Source: Paenibacillaceae bacterium ZCTH02-B3
GTDB lineage: Bacteria > Bacillota > Bacilli > Paenibacillales > Paenibacillaceae
Assembly (NCBI GenBank): GCA_002159065.1
Contig: LZRV01000040.1
Coordinates: 1 to 32,474 of the forward strand
DNA length: 32,474 nt
Direction: 5' to 3'
Both the position numbers and the translations under genes were made by a program. This document shows, in pieces, positions 15,460 through 24,446 of this stretch (within the stretch, counting starts at the first letter, position 1; each line of letters starts with the position of its first letter). Below the pieces are notes generated by a model. That model saw nothing but the letters and a program-made list of their open reading frames with translations, ran no database searches and was not told the origin of the DNA.

Positions 15460-16806
15460 TTGAAGTTCCAGAAGATCCTGGTGGCCAACCGCGGCGAGAT
15501 CGCGGTGCGGATCATCCGCGCCTGCCGCGAGCTGGGCATCGCCACCGTCGCCGTATACTCCGAAGCCGACCGGGACGCGCTCCATGTCCGGCTGGCCGAC
15601 GAAGCCTACTGCATCGGCCCGACGCCTGCCAGGGACAGCTATCTGAACCTCCACAACATCATGAGCGCGGCGACGCTGACGGAGTGCGACGCGATCCATC
15701 CGGGATACGGGTTTCTGGCGGAAAACGCGGACTTTGCCGAGCTGTGTGAAACCTGCGACATTACCTTCATCGGACCGTCCGCGGCGGCCATCGCCCGCAT
15801 GGGGGACAAGTCCGCCGCGCGGGAAACCATGAAACAGGCGGGCGTTCCGGTCATCCCCGGATCGGACGGGCTGGTGAACGACACGCGCGAAGCCCTTGAC
15901 ATCGCCCGGGAGATCGGATACCCCGTCGTCATCAAGGCGACGGCGGGGGGAGGAGGCCGGGGCATCCGGGTCGTCCACAATGACGAGGAACTCGTCCGCG
16001 AGATCGAAACCGCCCGGCGCGAAGCCGGCACCTCCTTCGGCAACGACGGCGTCTACCTGGAGAAGTACCTGACCGGCATGAAGCATGTCGAGATCCAGAT
16101 CATGGCCGACCGGCACGGCAACGTCTGCCATCTGGGCGAGCGAGATTGCTCCATCCAGCGCCGCCGACAGAAGCTGGTCGAGGAGGCGCCGTGTCCGGTG
16201 ATGACGCCGGAACTGCGCCGGAGGATGGGAGAAGCCGCGATCCGCGCCGCCCGGGCCGTGGAATATACGGGCGCCGGCACGGTGGAATTTTTGCTCGGGC
16301 CGGACGGACAGTTTTATTTTTTGGAGATGAACACCCGCATCCAGGTCGAACATCCGGTCACGGAAATGGTCACAGGCATCGACCTGGTCAAGGAAATGAT
16401 CCTGGTCGCCGAGGGAGATCCGCTTTCCTTCACCCAGGACCAGGTGGAATTCGACGGCTGGGCCATCGAATTCCGCATCAACGCGGAGGATCCGGACCGG
16501 AACTTCATGCCCTCTCCGGGCCGCATTCGCTTCTGGCTTCCTCCCGGCGGACCGGGCGTGCGTGTGGACAGCGCCGCCTACACGGATTACGTCATCCCTC
16601 CCCATTACGATTCGCTGATCGCCAAGCTCGTCGTGTGGGGAGCCGACCGCGAGGAAGCGATCGCCCGGGCCAGGCGCGCGCTGGGCGAATTCATGGTGGA
16701 GGGCGTCAAAACGACGATCCCGTTCCATCTGCGGCTCCTTGAGAACTCCGAGTTCCAGCGGGGGACGTTCGACATCCGGTTTCTGGAAGAACAGGGGCTC
16801 GCCTGA
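15460..16806 (+). CDS. accC: Biotin carboxylase subunit of acetyl-CoA carboxylase
   Basis: 448 residues, the usual size. ATP-dependent carboxylation of biotin on AccB. N-terminal [20 protein letters not shown]-grasp glycine loop [25 protein letters not shown] and [15 protein letters not shown] are all present. Start TTG 15460 has a near-perfect AAAGGAGG (15444-15451) 8 bases upstream and aligns with family N-termini (M-K-F-x-K-I-L). ATG 15436, which overlaps the accB stop, would add 8 residues and has no such site. Second gene of accBC. Confidence 0.97.
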   Translation: MKFQKILVANRGEIAVRIIRACRELGIATVAVYSEADRDALHVRLADEAYCIGPTPARDSYLNLHNIMSAATLTECDAIHPGYGFLAENADFAELCETCDITFIGPSAAAIARMGDKSAARETMKQAGVPVIPGSDGLVNDTREALDIAREIGYPVVIKATAGGGGRGIRVVHNDEELVREIETARREAGTSFGNDGVYLEKYLTGMKHVEIQIMADRHGNVCHLGERDCSIQRRRQKLVEEAPCPVMTPELRRRMGEAAIRAARAVEYTGAGTVEFLLGPDGQFYFLEMNTRIQVEHPVTEMVTGIDLVKEMILVAEGDPLSFTQDQVEFDGWAIEFRINAEDPDRNFMPSPGRIRFWLPPGGPGVRVDSAAYTDYVIPPHYDSLIAKLVVWGADREEAIARARRALGEFMVEGVKTTIPFHLRLLENSEFQRGTFDIRFLEEQGLA

Positions 16807-16809
16807 AGT

Positions 16810-16838
16810 TTGTCATATTTATCCTGCGATGCTATAGT
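16810..16838 (+). promoter_or_regulatory. Promoter of the asp23 operon (extended -10)
   Basis: TTGTCA (16810-16815), exactly 17 bases, TATAGT (16833-16838), with TG one base before the -10. It begins only a few bases after the accC stop. A second TATAAT follows immediately (16839-16844). It makes the Asp23 gene and those downstream independent of accBC. Confidence 0.7.
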
Positions 16839-16919
16839 TATAATACCGGCCTGCGGGATACCGGCGACAGAACCGGTCTGTTTCGGAAGCCGCCGGCGCA
16901 TGGAAGGAGGAAGCGGACC

Positions 16920-17330
16920 ATGGAAACGGTCCTCCCCGACTACGAACGCACGGAAATGGGGACGATCCAGATCGCCCCGGAAGTGATCGCCGTCATCGCC
17001 GGGCTTGCCGCCATCGAGACGGAGGGCGTCGCGGGCATGAGCGGCGGCATTTCCTCGGGGATCGCCGAGTTTTTGGGACGCAGGAATCCCTCCAAGGGGG
17101 TCAAGGTGGAAGTCGGCCAGCGGGAAGCCGCCGTCGACGTGTCCCTGGTGGTGGAGTACGGTTACAAGATTCCGGAAGTGTGCGCCGCCGTCCAGCGCAG
17201 CGTCAAACAATCCATCGAGACGATGACCGGCCTCGGCGTGGTGGAAGTGAACGTTCACGTCCACGACGTGCATTTCAAGACGACGGTCGAAAAGCGCGAG
17301 GAAGAGGAGCAGCCGTCCCGCGTCCGGTGA
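16920..17330 (+). CDS. yqhY: Asp23/Gls24 family envelope stress protein (YqhY)
   Basis: 136 residues of the DUF322 (Asp23) family. MGTIQIAPEVIAVIAGLAAIETEGVAGMSGG at the start, then YGYKIPEVCAAVQRSVKQSIETMTGL and a V-x-V-x-V-H-D-V-x-F end are the family signatures. Asp23 proteins sit beneath the membrane, anchored by AmaP in Staphylococcus. In B. subtilis yqhY lies at the same place, next to accC and is linked to control of acetyl-CoA carboxylase. AAGGAGG precedes ATG 16920. First gene of a unit with amaP and the DUF2273 gene. Confidence 0.92.
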   Translation: METVLPDYERTEMGTIQIAPEVIAVIAGLAAIETEGVAGMSGGISSGIAEFLGRRNPSKGVKVEVGQREAAVDVSLVVEYGYKIPEVCAAVQRSVKQSIETMTGLGVVEVNVHVHDVHFKTTVEKREEEEQPSRVR

Positions 17331-17506
17331 CGGCCGGCCCCTGGCGGTCCGCAAGGCGGCCCGTCCGGCGGATGCCGGGCCGCCTCCGGATGCGGCGGTT
17401 CGCCCGGCGGCCGTCGAATTTGCGGCGGGCGTGCGCGCTTTGGGCCGGACCGCCGTCGGGAAAGGCCGCAACTTCTGCGCTGCAGCCAACGGGAGGACGA
17501 TAGGTT

Positions 17507-18070
17507 TTGATCCGCGCAGTGGACAAGCTGCTGTTGTTCCTGTTCAGCCTTACGGTCGGCGTGTTGGCCGTGGCGGCCATCGTGGCCGCAAGCGGAGGGG
17601 TTCCGGCGGCGTGGCTGGAGAATGCCGCCGGACTTGCGGCTGGCGGGTCGGGCGCCGTCCAGACGACGGTGATCGTCATCGCCGCGCTGCTCCTGCTTTT
17701 GAGCGTCCGCTTTTTCATCCTGTCCATAAAGGGCGGCGGGTCCGTGCCGCCGTCCATCAACCAGCGGACCGAGCTCGGCGATATCCGCATCTCCCTGGAA
17801 ACCGTGGAAAACCTGTCGCTGAAAGCGGCGTCCCGCGTGCGCGGCGCGAAAGACCTCAAGGCCCGGGTGCGGGTGGCCGAAAGCGGCCTGGTCATCATGA
17901 TCCGCGCCTTCGCCGACGGAGAAGGCTCCATTCCCGCCCTGTCGGAAGAAATCCAGCGCACGGTGGCGGCCCACGTCGAGGAGACGACCGGCATTCCCGT
18001 CGCGGAAGTGTCTGTTTTCATCGCCAATGTCGCCCATTCGCCGGCCACGTTCAAGAGCCGCGTGGAATAG
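17507..18070 (+). CDS. amaP: Alkaline shock membrane anchor protein AmaP
   Basis: 187 residues: two membrane helices (about 8-28 and 50-72) in a hairpin, then an Asp23-like cytoplasmic domain. It should tether the Asp23 protein of the preceding gene to the membrane, as AmaP does in Staphylococcus aureus. ISLETVENLSLKAASRVRGxKD is typical. Start TTG 17507 has GGGAGG (17491-17496) 10 bases upstream. It is 176 bases after yqhY; that gap is very GC-rich and holds nothing recognised. B. subtilis has no amaP at this place. Confidence 0.88.
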   Translation: MIRAVDKLLLFLFSLTVGVLAVAAIVAASGGVPAAWLENAAGLAAGGSGAVQTTVIVIAALLLLLSVRFFILSIKGGGSVPPSINQRTELGDIRISLETVENLSLKAASRVRGAKDLKARVRVAESGLVIMIRAFADGEGSIPALSEEIQRTVAAHVEETTGIPVAEVSVFIANVAHSPATFKSRVE

Positions 18071-18085
18071 GGGGTGTGCCGCCCG

Positions 18086-18316
18086 ATGCGGAAGGAATGG
18101 TGGCAGACCTACGGAGGCCGCCTGAGCGGGGCCCTGGCGGGCGGGGCGCTGTTCATCGTGTATGAAATCAGCGGATTTTGGGACATGCTGTTTTGCGCGC
18201 TGCTTGTCGGAACCGGCTTCTGGATCGGCAAATGGTGGGACGAGAAGCGGGAACCGCCCTTTTCCTGGGAGCGGTTCGTGGACTGGTTGGAGAACCGCTG
18301 GCCCCGGTCGCGCTGA
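18086..18316 (+). CDS. DUF2273 family small membrane protein
   Basis: 76 residues, with two membrane helices (about 14-30 and 34-50) around GALFIVYEISGFWDMLFCALLVGTGFWIGKWWD, the DUF2273 pattern. These proteins regularly accompany Asp23 and AmaP; function unknown. ATG 18086 is chosen because relatives begin near M-x-x-x-W; GTG 18074 is an alternative. The stop codon lies inside a terminator stem. Confidence 0.85.
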   Translation: MRKEWWQTYGGRLSGALAGGALFIVYEISGFWDMLFCALLVGTGFWIGKWWDEKREPPFSWERFVDWLENRWPRSR

Positions 18317-18330
18317 CCGGTTTTTTATTT
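18304..18330 (+). terminator. Terminator inside an otherwise co-directed gene run
   Basis: CCGGTC (18304-18309), 5-base loop, GACCGG (18315-18320), TTTTTTATTTT. The stem contains the stop codon (18314-18316) of the DUF2273 gene. It separates the Asp23 module from nusB. Confidence 0.8.
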
Positions 18331-18384
18331 TCCGCGGGGCAAGCCGACAGCCAAGCCGCCGAGCGGCGGCGGACGGGAGGAAGC

Positions 18385-18828
18385 ATGAAACGCAGACAAG
18401 CCAGAGAAATCGCCGTGCAGAGCCTGTACCAGATGGAAATGAACCGCGTCAGCGCGCGCGCCGCGGTGGACGCGATTCTGGAAGAAGCCCGGGCGGACAA
18501 CGAGCTGAACCTGGACGTCAGCGCGCTGGATGAAATCGAAGGTTTCGCCCGGGAACTGGTGGAAGGGGTGGCCCGCCATCGCGAGGAAATCGACAGGCTG
18601 CTCCAGGCCTACCTGACCGGCTGGCAGCTGGACCGGCTGTCGCGGGTGGACAAACAGATCCTGCGCCTGGCGGCCTACGAGCTCTTGTATCGCGACGATG
18701 TGCCGCCCAAGGCGGCCATCAACGAGGCCATTGAACTTGCCAAGCATTTCGGCACCGAGGAATCGGGCCGATTTGTCAATGGCGTGCTGGGACGCCTGAT
18801 CAGGGAAAAGGGAGGAGAACGCGGATGA
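18385..18828 (+). CDS. nusB: Transcription antitermination factor NusB
   Basis: 147 residues, an all-helical RNA-binding factor that works with NusE (S10) in rRNA antitermination. [18 protein letters not shown] at the start and [47 protein letters not shown] in the C-terminal half are classic (shown here only in parts: [23 protein letters not shown]). GGGAGG lies 4 bases before ATG 18385. It ends as ATGA overlapping folD. Confidence 0.96.
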   Translation: MKRRQAREIAVQSLYQMEMNRVSARAAVDAILEEARADNELNLDVSALDEIEGFARELVEGVARHREEIDRLLQAYLTGWQLDRLSRVDKQILRLAAYELLYRDDVPPKAAINEAIELAKHFGTEESGRFVNGVLGRLIREKGGERG

Positions 18829-19682
18829 GCGCGCGCCTGATCGACGGGAAAGCCATCGCCGGCGAAATCCGGGAAGAGATCCGCCGCGGAACGCGAGAAC
18901 TGGCGGAGCGGGGCGTCACGCCCGGCCTGGCCGTCGTGCTGGTGGGGGACGATCCGGCTTCCCAGATCTATGTGCGAAACAAGGCGAGGGCGTGCGAAGA
19001 GCTCGGGTTTTACTCGGAGGTCCACCGCCTTCCGAAGGAAACGCCGCAGGACGAGCTTCTGGAATTGATCTCGCGGTTGAACGCCAAAAGCGAAGTGCAC
19101 GGCATTCTCGTGCAAAGCCCGCTGCCGGACCATATCCGGGAAAAGGCGGTCATTGACGCCATCGCGGTGCACAAGGACGTGGACGGCTTCCATCCCGTCA
19201 ACGTGGGCAATCTGGTCATCGGCGACGACGCCCTTCTGTCCTGCACCCCGGCGGGCATCATTGAAATGCTGAAGCGTTCCGGCATCCCGATCGCGGGACG
19301 GCACGCCGTCGTGATCGGGCGCAGCAACATCGTCGGCAAGCCTGCGGCCATGCTGCTGCTGCGCGAACACGCGACGGTCACCGTGTGCCATTCGAAGACC
19401 GCCGATCTGCCGGACGTTGTGCGTCAGGCGGACATCGTGGTGGCCGCAGTCGGCAGGCCGAAGCTGGTCAAGGCGGACTGGATCAAGCCCGGCGCGGCGG
19501 TCATCGACGTGGGCATCAACCGGCTGCCGGACGGCAAGCTGTGCGGGGACGTGGATTTCGAGGCGGTGCGAGAGGTGGCCGGCTGGATCACGCCGGTCCC
19601 GGGCGGCGTCGGGCCGATGACGATCACCATGCTCATGGCCAACACGCTGAAGGCCGCCCGGAGGGCCGCGGGACTCGCCTGA
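18825..19682 (+). CDS. folD: Methylenetetrahydrofolate dehydrogenase/cyclohydrolase
   Basis: 285 residues. Bifunctional enzyme interconverting methylene-THF, methenyl-THF and formyl-THF with NADP. Motifs: [14 protein letters not shown] (catalytic Lys53), [31 protein letters not shown] (nucleotide-binding) and [10 protein letters not shown]. The start codon overlaps the nusB stop by ATGA. The order nusB-folD-xseA is the conserved Bacillus order. Confidence 0.97.
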   Translation: MSARLIDGKAIAGEIREEIRRGTRELAERGVTPGLAVVLVGDDPASQIYVRNKARACEELGFYSEVHRLPKETPQDELLELISRLNAKSEVHGILVQSPLPDHIREKAVIDAIAVHKDVDGFHPVNVGNLVIGDDALLSCTPAGIIEMLKRSGIPIAGRHAVVIGRSNIVGKPAAMLLLREHATVTVCHSKTADLPDVVRQADIVVAAVGRPKLVKADWIKPGAAVIDVGINRLPDGKLCGDVDFEAVREVAGWITPVPGGVGPMTITMLMANTLKAARRAAGLA

Positions 19683-19785
19683 AGCTCTTGCAGCGCCTGC
19701 GGTACGCCTGGTTTTCAGGCCCGGCAAGCATTCGGGCAAGCCGGAGCAGGCCGTCGCGAAGCCGCAAGGCCGGGAGGGGAGAAGC

Positions 19786-21150
19786 ATGGACGCGGCGCGA
19801 ATTCTGACCGTCCGGGAGCTGAACCGGTACATCAAGCTGCGCCTCGACCGGGACGAACTGCTGCAGGACGTGTGGGTGCGCGGCGAAATTTCCAACTTCA
19901 AGCACCACACCAGCGGCCACATGTATTTCACCCTGAAGGACGAAGGCGGACTCATCCGCTGCGTCATGTTCGCCTCCCACAACCAGCGCCTTCCGTTTCT
20001 GCCGAAGGACGGCATGAAGGTGCTGGCGCGGGGCGGCGTTTCCGTGTTCGAACGGGACGGCCAGTACCAGCTGTACGTGACGACGATGCAGCCGGACGGC
20101 ATCGGCAGCCTCCATCTGGCCTTCGAACAGCTCAAGCGCAAGCTCCAGGCGGAGGGGCTGTTCGACCCGACGCTCAAGCGGCCGATTCCGCCCTATCCGC
20201 GGACGGTCGGCGTCATCACGTCGCCCACCGGCGCGGCGGTGCGGGACATCATCACCACCTTGCAGCGGCGCAATCCGTCCGTGCGAATCTTGCTCTATCC
20301 GGTGCAGGTGCAGGGAACCGGCGCCGCTCCGTCCATCGTCCGGGCCATCGCCGCCATGAACCGGCTCGGCGAGGCCGATGTCCTCATCGTCGGGCGCGGC
20401 GGCGGTTCCCTGGAAGAGCTGTGGGCGTTCAATGAGGAAGCGGTGGCGCGGGCCATCCGGGCGTCCCGGATTCCCGTCATTTCCGCGGTCGGCCATGAAA
20501 CCGACTTCACCATTGCCGATTTCGCCGCCGACCTGCGCGCGCCGACGCCCACCGCGGCCGCCGAGCTGGCGGTGCCGCACGCCGGGGAGCTTCAGATGCG
20601 GCTTGTTCACCTGCGCCAGCGGATGACCAAGTCCGTTCGGCTGATCCTCGGCCAGGCGCGGGAAAGGTGGGGGCACGCGACCCGTTCGCCCTATTTCACC
20701 CAGCCGCACCGGGTCCTCCTGTACCGCGCGGAGCGGCTCGACCGCCTCGCCGACCGGCTGCGGCACCGGATGGAAGCGCGGCGTGAGCGAGCAAGGGAAC
20801 GCCTGGCCCGCCTGAACATCCGGCTTAACGCCGCAAGCCCGCTGGAGCGGATCGCCGCGGCGAGGAGCCGGTCGGACGCGGCGGCGCGCGCCCTGAAGCT
20901 GGCCGTCCTGGCGCAGCTGCGGTACAAGCGGGACGCCTTCGCGGCACGGCTCAGGGAACTGGACGCGCTGAGCCCGCTGAAAGTCATGGCGCGCGGATAC
21001 GGGCTCGTATACGACGCGGAGGAACGGACGATCATCCGCAGCGTCGGCCAGGTCCGTCCCGGCGACCGGGTCAGGGTCCGTCTGGCGGACGGGCGGATGG
21101 ATTGCCGGGTGCAAAGCCTGGAAAGGGAGGAGAAACCGGATGGCGGATGA
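19786..21150 (+). CDS. xseA: Exodeoxyribonuclease VII large subunit
   Basis: 454 residues. Catalytic and DNA-binding subunit of exonuclease VII, which degrades single-stranded DNA. An OB-fold (about 15-110, VRGEISNFKHHTSGHMYFTLKD) precedes the catalytic domain with VGVITSPTGAAVRDI, GRGGGSLEELWAFN and SAVGHETDFTIADFAADLRAPTP-type motifs, then a long coiled-coil. GGGAGGGGAG precedes ATG 19786. It overlaps xseB by 11 bases. Confidence 0.97.
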   Translation: MDAARILTVRELNRYIKLRLDRDELLQDVWVRGEISNFKHHTSGHMYFTLKDEGGLIRCVMFASHNQRLPFLPKDGMKVLARGGVSVFERDGQYQLYVTTMQPDGIGSLHLAFEQLKRKLQAEGLFDPTLKRPIPPYPRTVGVITSPTGAAVRDIITTLQRRNPSVRILLYPVQVQGTGAAPSIVRAIAAMNRLGEADVLIVGRGGGSLEELWAFNEEAVARAIRASRIPVISAVGHETDFTIADFAADLRAPTPTAAAELAVPHAGELQMRLVHLRQRMTKSVRLILGQARERWGHATRSPYFTQPHRVLLYRAERLDRLADRLRHRMEARRERARERLARLNIRLNAASPLERIAAARSRSDAAARALKLAVLAQLRYKRDAFAARLRELDALSPLKVMARGYGLVYDAEERTIIRSVGQVRPGDRVRVRLADGRMDCRVQSLEREEKPDGG

Positions 21151-21481
21151 AACGGTGAACGGGACGGGCCCGGCGGCGGCATCGCAGGCGGGCGCGTCCG
21201 CGGGGGAACCGGAGGAGTTGTCCTTCGAACAGGCGATGGAACGCCTGGAAGCGATCGTAAGCCGGCTGGAGAGCGGCGACGTGCCGCTGGAGAAGGCCAT
21301 CGAGCTGTACCAGGAAGGCATGGCCCTGTCCCGCCTGTGCGGCAGGAAGCTGGAAGAAGCGGAACGCCGCATCGAGATGCTCCTGGAAGACGAGCAGGGG
21401 CAGCTGCGGCGGAAGCCTTTCCTGCCCGAGCGGGACGCGGGCGAAAAAACGAACGGATCTGCCGAAGGAGACGCGCCGTGA
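21140..21481 (+). CDS. xseB: Exodeoxyribonuclease VII small subunit
   Basis: 113 residues. The core, about 27-75 (LSFEQAMERLEAIVSRLESG, PLEKAIELYQEGMAL), is the two-helix XseB fold that binds XseA. The family is usually 70-85 residues; both ends here are extended, the first 25 being Ala/Gly-rich and the last 30 charged. Strong GGGAGGAG 7 bases upstream of ATG 21140. It ends GTGA, overlapping ispA. Confidence 0.95.
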   Translation: MADETVNGTGPAAASQAGASAGEPEELSFEQAMERLEAIVSRLESGDVPLEKAIELYQEGMALSRLCGRKLEEAERRIEMLLEDEQGQLRRKPFLPERDAGEKTNGSAEGDAP

Positions 21482-22374
21482 TCGAAGACTACCTGAGACG
21501 GATGCGGGAGCGCGTGGAAGAGGCGCTTGCCCGGGCCGTGCCCGCGGATTGGCCGGTGCCGGAAAGGCTGCGCGAGGCGGTGGAATATTCCCTCTGGGCG
21601 GGCGGCAAACGGCTCCGACCGATCCTGTGCCTGGCGGCGGCGGAAAGCGTGCGCGGAGAAGCGTCCGCGGCGGAGCGTGCGCTTCCCTTTGCCGTGGCCG
21701 TGGAGCTGGTGCATACCTATTCGCTCATCCATGACGATCTGCCGGCCATGGACAACGACGATTTCCGCCGCGGCAAGCCGACGAACCACCGGGTGTTCGG
21801 CGAAGCCATGGCCATTTTGGCCGGGGACGCGCTGCTCACCCACGCCTTCTATGTCGTGGCCCGGGCGGCCGAGGCCGGCGTTCCGGCCGAACGGGTTCTT
21901 CGGGTGAGCGGGGAACTGGCGCGTCTGGCGGGTTTTGCGGGCATGGTTTCCGGCCAGGCGGAGGACATCCTGGAAGAACGGGGCGTCACCGGCCCGGAGG
22001 ATCTGGAGCGGATTCACGCCCGCAAGACCGGGGCTCTCATCGCTTTCGCCCTGCGGGCGGGCGGCCATGCCGCGGGAGCCGGCGAGGCGCAGCTGGACGC
22101 CCTGGAGCTTTACGGGCGCAAGCTGGGCCTGGCCTATCAGATCCAGGACGACATCCTGGATGTGCTGGGCAGCGAGGAGAGGCTCGGCAAATCCACCGGC
22201 AGCGACGCCCGCGGACAGAAGGTGACGTACCCTTATCTTTTCGGGCTGGAAGAGAGCCGCCGGCGGTTGCGTCTGCTTACGGAAGAGGCGAAGGCCGCGG
22301 TGCGGGGAGCCGGGCTGGCCGCGCCGGACCGGCTGGCGGAAATCGCCGATCTTCTCGTCTCCCGGGATCATTGA
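21478..22374 (+). CDS. ispA: Farnesyl diphosphate synthase (geranyltranstransferase)
   Basis: 298 residues. Condenses isopentenyl diphosphate with dimethylallyl and geranyl diphosphates to make farnesyl diphosphate. First Asp-rich motif DDLPAMDNDD with RRGKP, second QIQDDILD, and GGKRLRP are present. Start GTG 21478 has AAGGAG 7 bases before and overlaps the xseB stop. Immediately precedes dxs, the pathway's first enzyme, though dxs has its own promoter. Confidence 0.96.
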   Translation: MIEDYLRRMRERVEEALARAVPADWPVPERLREAVEYSLWAGGKRLRPILCLAAAESVRGEASAAERALPFAVAVELVHTYSLIHDDLPAMDNDDFRRGKPTNHRVFGEAMAILAGDALLTHAFYVVARAAEAGVPAERVLRVSGELARLAGFAGMVSGQAEDILEERGVTGPEDLERIHARKTGALIAFALRAGGHAAGAGEAQLDALELYGRKLGLAYQIQDDILDVLGSEERLGKSTGSDARGQKVTYPYLFGLEESRRRLRLLTEEAKAAVRGAGLAAPDRLAEIADLLVSRDH

Positions 22375-22469
22375 CGGCGTGCGGCGGAAGGCCGGGCATG
22401 CGCGGTTTTACCCCTGGATTCCCGCCGATCCATGCGACTGGCGCCGGAGAACGAATGTGTTTTCCGTTT

Positions 22470-22497
22470 TTGGATGGCATTTTGAATATGCTATAAT
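22470..22497 (+). promoter_or_regulatory. dxs promoter (extended -10)
   Basis: TTGGAT (22470-22475), 16 bases, TATAAT (22492-22497) preceded by TATGC. Leader of about 50 bases containing a 12-base tandem repeat. Confidence 0.7.
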
Positions 22498-22504
22498 ACC
22501 CGTA

Positions 22505-22530
22505 TGAGTCCATGCGTTTGAGTCCATGCG
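22505..22530 (+). repeat. 12-base direct repeat in the dxs leader
   Basis: TGAGTCCATGCG occurs at 22505-22516 and again at 22519-22530, two bases apart. The repeat lies between the promoter and the ribosome-binding site. Confidence 0.85.
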
Positions 22531-22550
22531 CGGAAAGCGGGGAAGGTCCA

Positions 22551-24440
22551 TTGTTGCTCGACGCCATCAACAGCCCGGCCGACCTGAAAAGGCTTGCACC
22601 CGAGCAGCTGCCGGAGTTGGCGGGGGAAATCCGCACCTTTCTCGTCGAAAAGCTTTCCGTCACCGGAGGCCATCTCGCGTCCAACCTGGGCGTGGTTGAG
22701 CTCACGCTGGCGCTCCATTATCTCTACGACAGTCCGAAGGACAAAATCATTTTTGACGTCGGCCACCAGGGCTACGTGCACAAGATCCTCACCGGCCGCA
22801 AGGACCGTTTCGATACGCTGCGGCAAAAGGGCGGTCTCAGCGGCTTCCTGAAGCGCGGCGAAAGCGAGCATGACGTTTGGGAGGCGGGACACAGCAGCAC
22901 CTCGCTGTCCGCGGCCATGGGCATGGCCATCGCCCGGGACCTCAAGGGCGAACGCCACAAGGTGATCGCCGTCATCGGCGACGGATCGCTGACGGGCGGC
23001 ATGGCGCTGGAAGCGCTGAACCACATCGGCCATGAGAAACGCGACCTCACCGTCGTGCTGAACGACAACGAAATGTCCATCGCCCCCAACGTGGGCGCCC
23101 TTCACAACTACCTCGGCCGCATCCGCGCGGACCGCCACTACCGCCGGGCGAAGGACGAGATCGACCAGCTTTTGCGCAAGATTCCCGCCATCGGCAGCAC
23201 GCTGGCGCGCACCGCGGAACGGCTGAAAGACAGCCTGAAGTACATGCTCGTGCCGGGCATGCTTTTCGAGGAATTCGGCCTCACCTATTTCGGCCCGGTG
23301 GACGGCCACGACATTTTCCAGCTGCTGGATACCTTCCGCCAGGCGGACAAGGTGTCCGGCCCCGTCCTCATCCACGTGGTGACCGTCAAGGGCAAGGGTT
23401 ATACCCCCGCGGAACAGGATTCCCATAAATGGCACGGCATCACGCCTTACAAGGTCGAATCCGGCCAGGTGCTGAAACCGGTCGGACCGCCCACCTATAC
23501 CGAAGTGTTCGGAAAGACCCTGATCGAACTGGCCGAGCGGGACCCGCGGATCGTCGCCATCACGCCGGCGATGCCGGGGGGATCGGGACTGCTCGAATTT
23601 CGCGACCGTTTTCCGGACCGCATGTTCGACGTGGGGATCGCCGAACAGCACGCGGCCACGCTGGCGTCGGCCCTCGCCATGGAAGGGCTCAAGCCGGTGT
23701 TCGCCGTGTATTCCACGTTTTTGCAGCGGGCTTACGATCAGGTCGTGCATGACATCTGCCGGCAAAATCTGAACGTCGTTTTCGCCATCGACCGGGCGGG
23801 CTTCGTCGGCGCCGACGGGGAGACGCACCAGGGGCTTTTCGACATCGCGTTTCTCCGCCACATCCCGAACATGGTGCTGATGATGCCCAAGGACGAAAAT
23901 GAACTGCGCCGCATGATGGTCACGGCGATTCAATACGACAACGGGCCGATCGCTTACCGGTATCCCCGTGCGCAGGGCACCGGCGTCCCGTGGGATCCCG
24001 ATCCCCGTCCGATCCCCATCGGCACCTGGGAGACGGAGCTGGAAGGCCGGCACGCCGCGGTATTGGCCGTCGGCCCGATGGTGCATACGGCCCTGCAGGC
24101 GGCGGATCAGCTGAAAAGGGAAGGCATCTCCATCCGGGTGGTGAACGCCCGTTTCATCAAACCCCTCGACGAGCGCATGCTGGACCGGCTGGCCAGGGAA
24201 CGGCTGCCGCTTCTGGTGCTGGAAGAAGGCTCCCTGCTGGGGGGCCTGGGAAGCGCGGTGCTGGAATACTATGCGCAAACGGGCCAGCATCACGTGCGGG
24301 TGCAGCTCATGGGCGTTCCGGACCGCTTCATCGAACACGGCTCCATCCCGGAGCAGCGGGAAGAAACCGGCCTGACCGCGGACAACGTCGCCGCCCGTCT
24401 GCGATCCGCGCTGATGCTCGCGCGGCAGGCGGCGAAGTGA
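22551..24440 (+). CDS. dxs: 1-deoxy-D-xylulose-5-phosphate synthase
   Basis: 629 residues. Thiamine diphosphate-dependent condensation of pyruvate and glyceraldehyde 3-phosphate, first step of the MEP isoprenoid pathway. Motifs: [30 protein letters not shown] (diphosphate/Mg binding), [15 protein letters not shown], and the transketolase-type [16 protein letters not shown] with the catalytic Glu. Start TTG 22551, with GGGGAAGG upstream, gives M-L-L-D-x-I-N-S-P, matching relatives. TTG 22554 is an alternative. Upstream in-frame sequence is the leader with its repeat, not coding. Confidence 0.96.
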   Translation: MLLDAINSPADLKRLAPEQLPELAGEIRTFLVEKLSVTGGHLASNLGVVELTLALHYLYDSPKDKIIFDVGHQGYVHKILTGRKDRFDTLRQKGGLSGFLKRGESEHDVWEAGHSSTSLSAAMGMAIARDLKGERHKVIAVIGDGSLTGGMALEALNHIGHEKRDLTVVLNDNEMSIAPNVGALHNYLGRIRADRHYRRAKDEIDQLLRKIPAIGSTLARTAERLKDSLKYMLVPGMLFEEFGLTYFGPVDGHDIFQLLDTFRQADKVSGPVLIHVVTVKGKGYTPAEQDSHKWHGITPYKVESGQVLKPVGPPTYTEVFGKTLIELAERDPRIVAITPAMPGGSGLLEFRDRFPDRMFDVGIAEQHAATLASALAMEGLKPVFAVYSTFLQRAYDQVVHDICRQNLNVVFAIDRAGFVGADGETHQGLFDIAFLRHIPNMVLMMPKDENELRRMMVTAIQYDNGPIAYRYPRAQGTGVPWDPDPRPIPIGTWETELEGRHAAVLAVGPMVHTALQAADQLKREGISIRVVNARFIKPLDERMLDRLARERLPLLVLEEGSLLGGLGSAVLEYYAQTGQHHVRVQLMGVPDRFIEHGSIPEQREETGLTADNVAARLRSALMLARQAAK

Positions 24441-24446
24441 GGCGGC

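Noticed and set aside
17331..17506. Possible small gene in the 176-base gap between yqhY and amaP.
   Set aside because: Only arginine-rich, non-conserved frames with no ribosome-binding site. The gap is very GC-rich with several weak hairpins.
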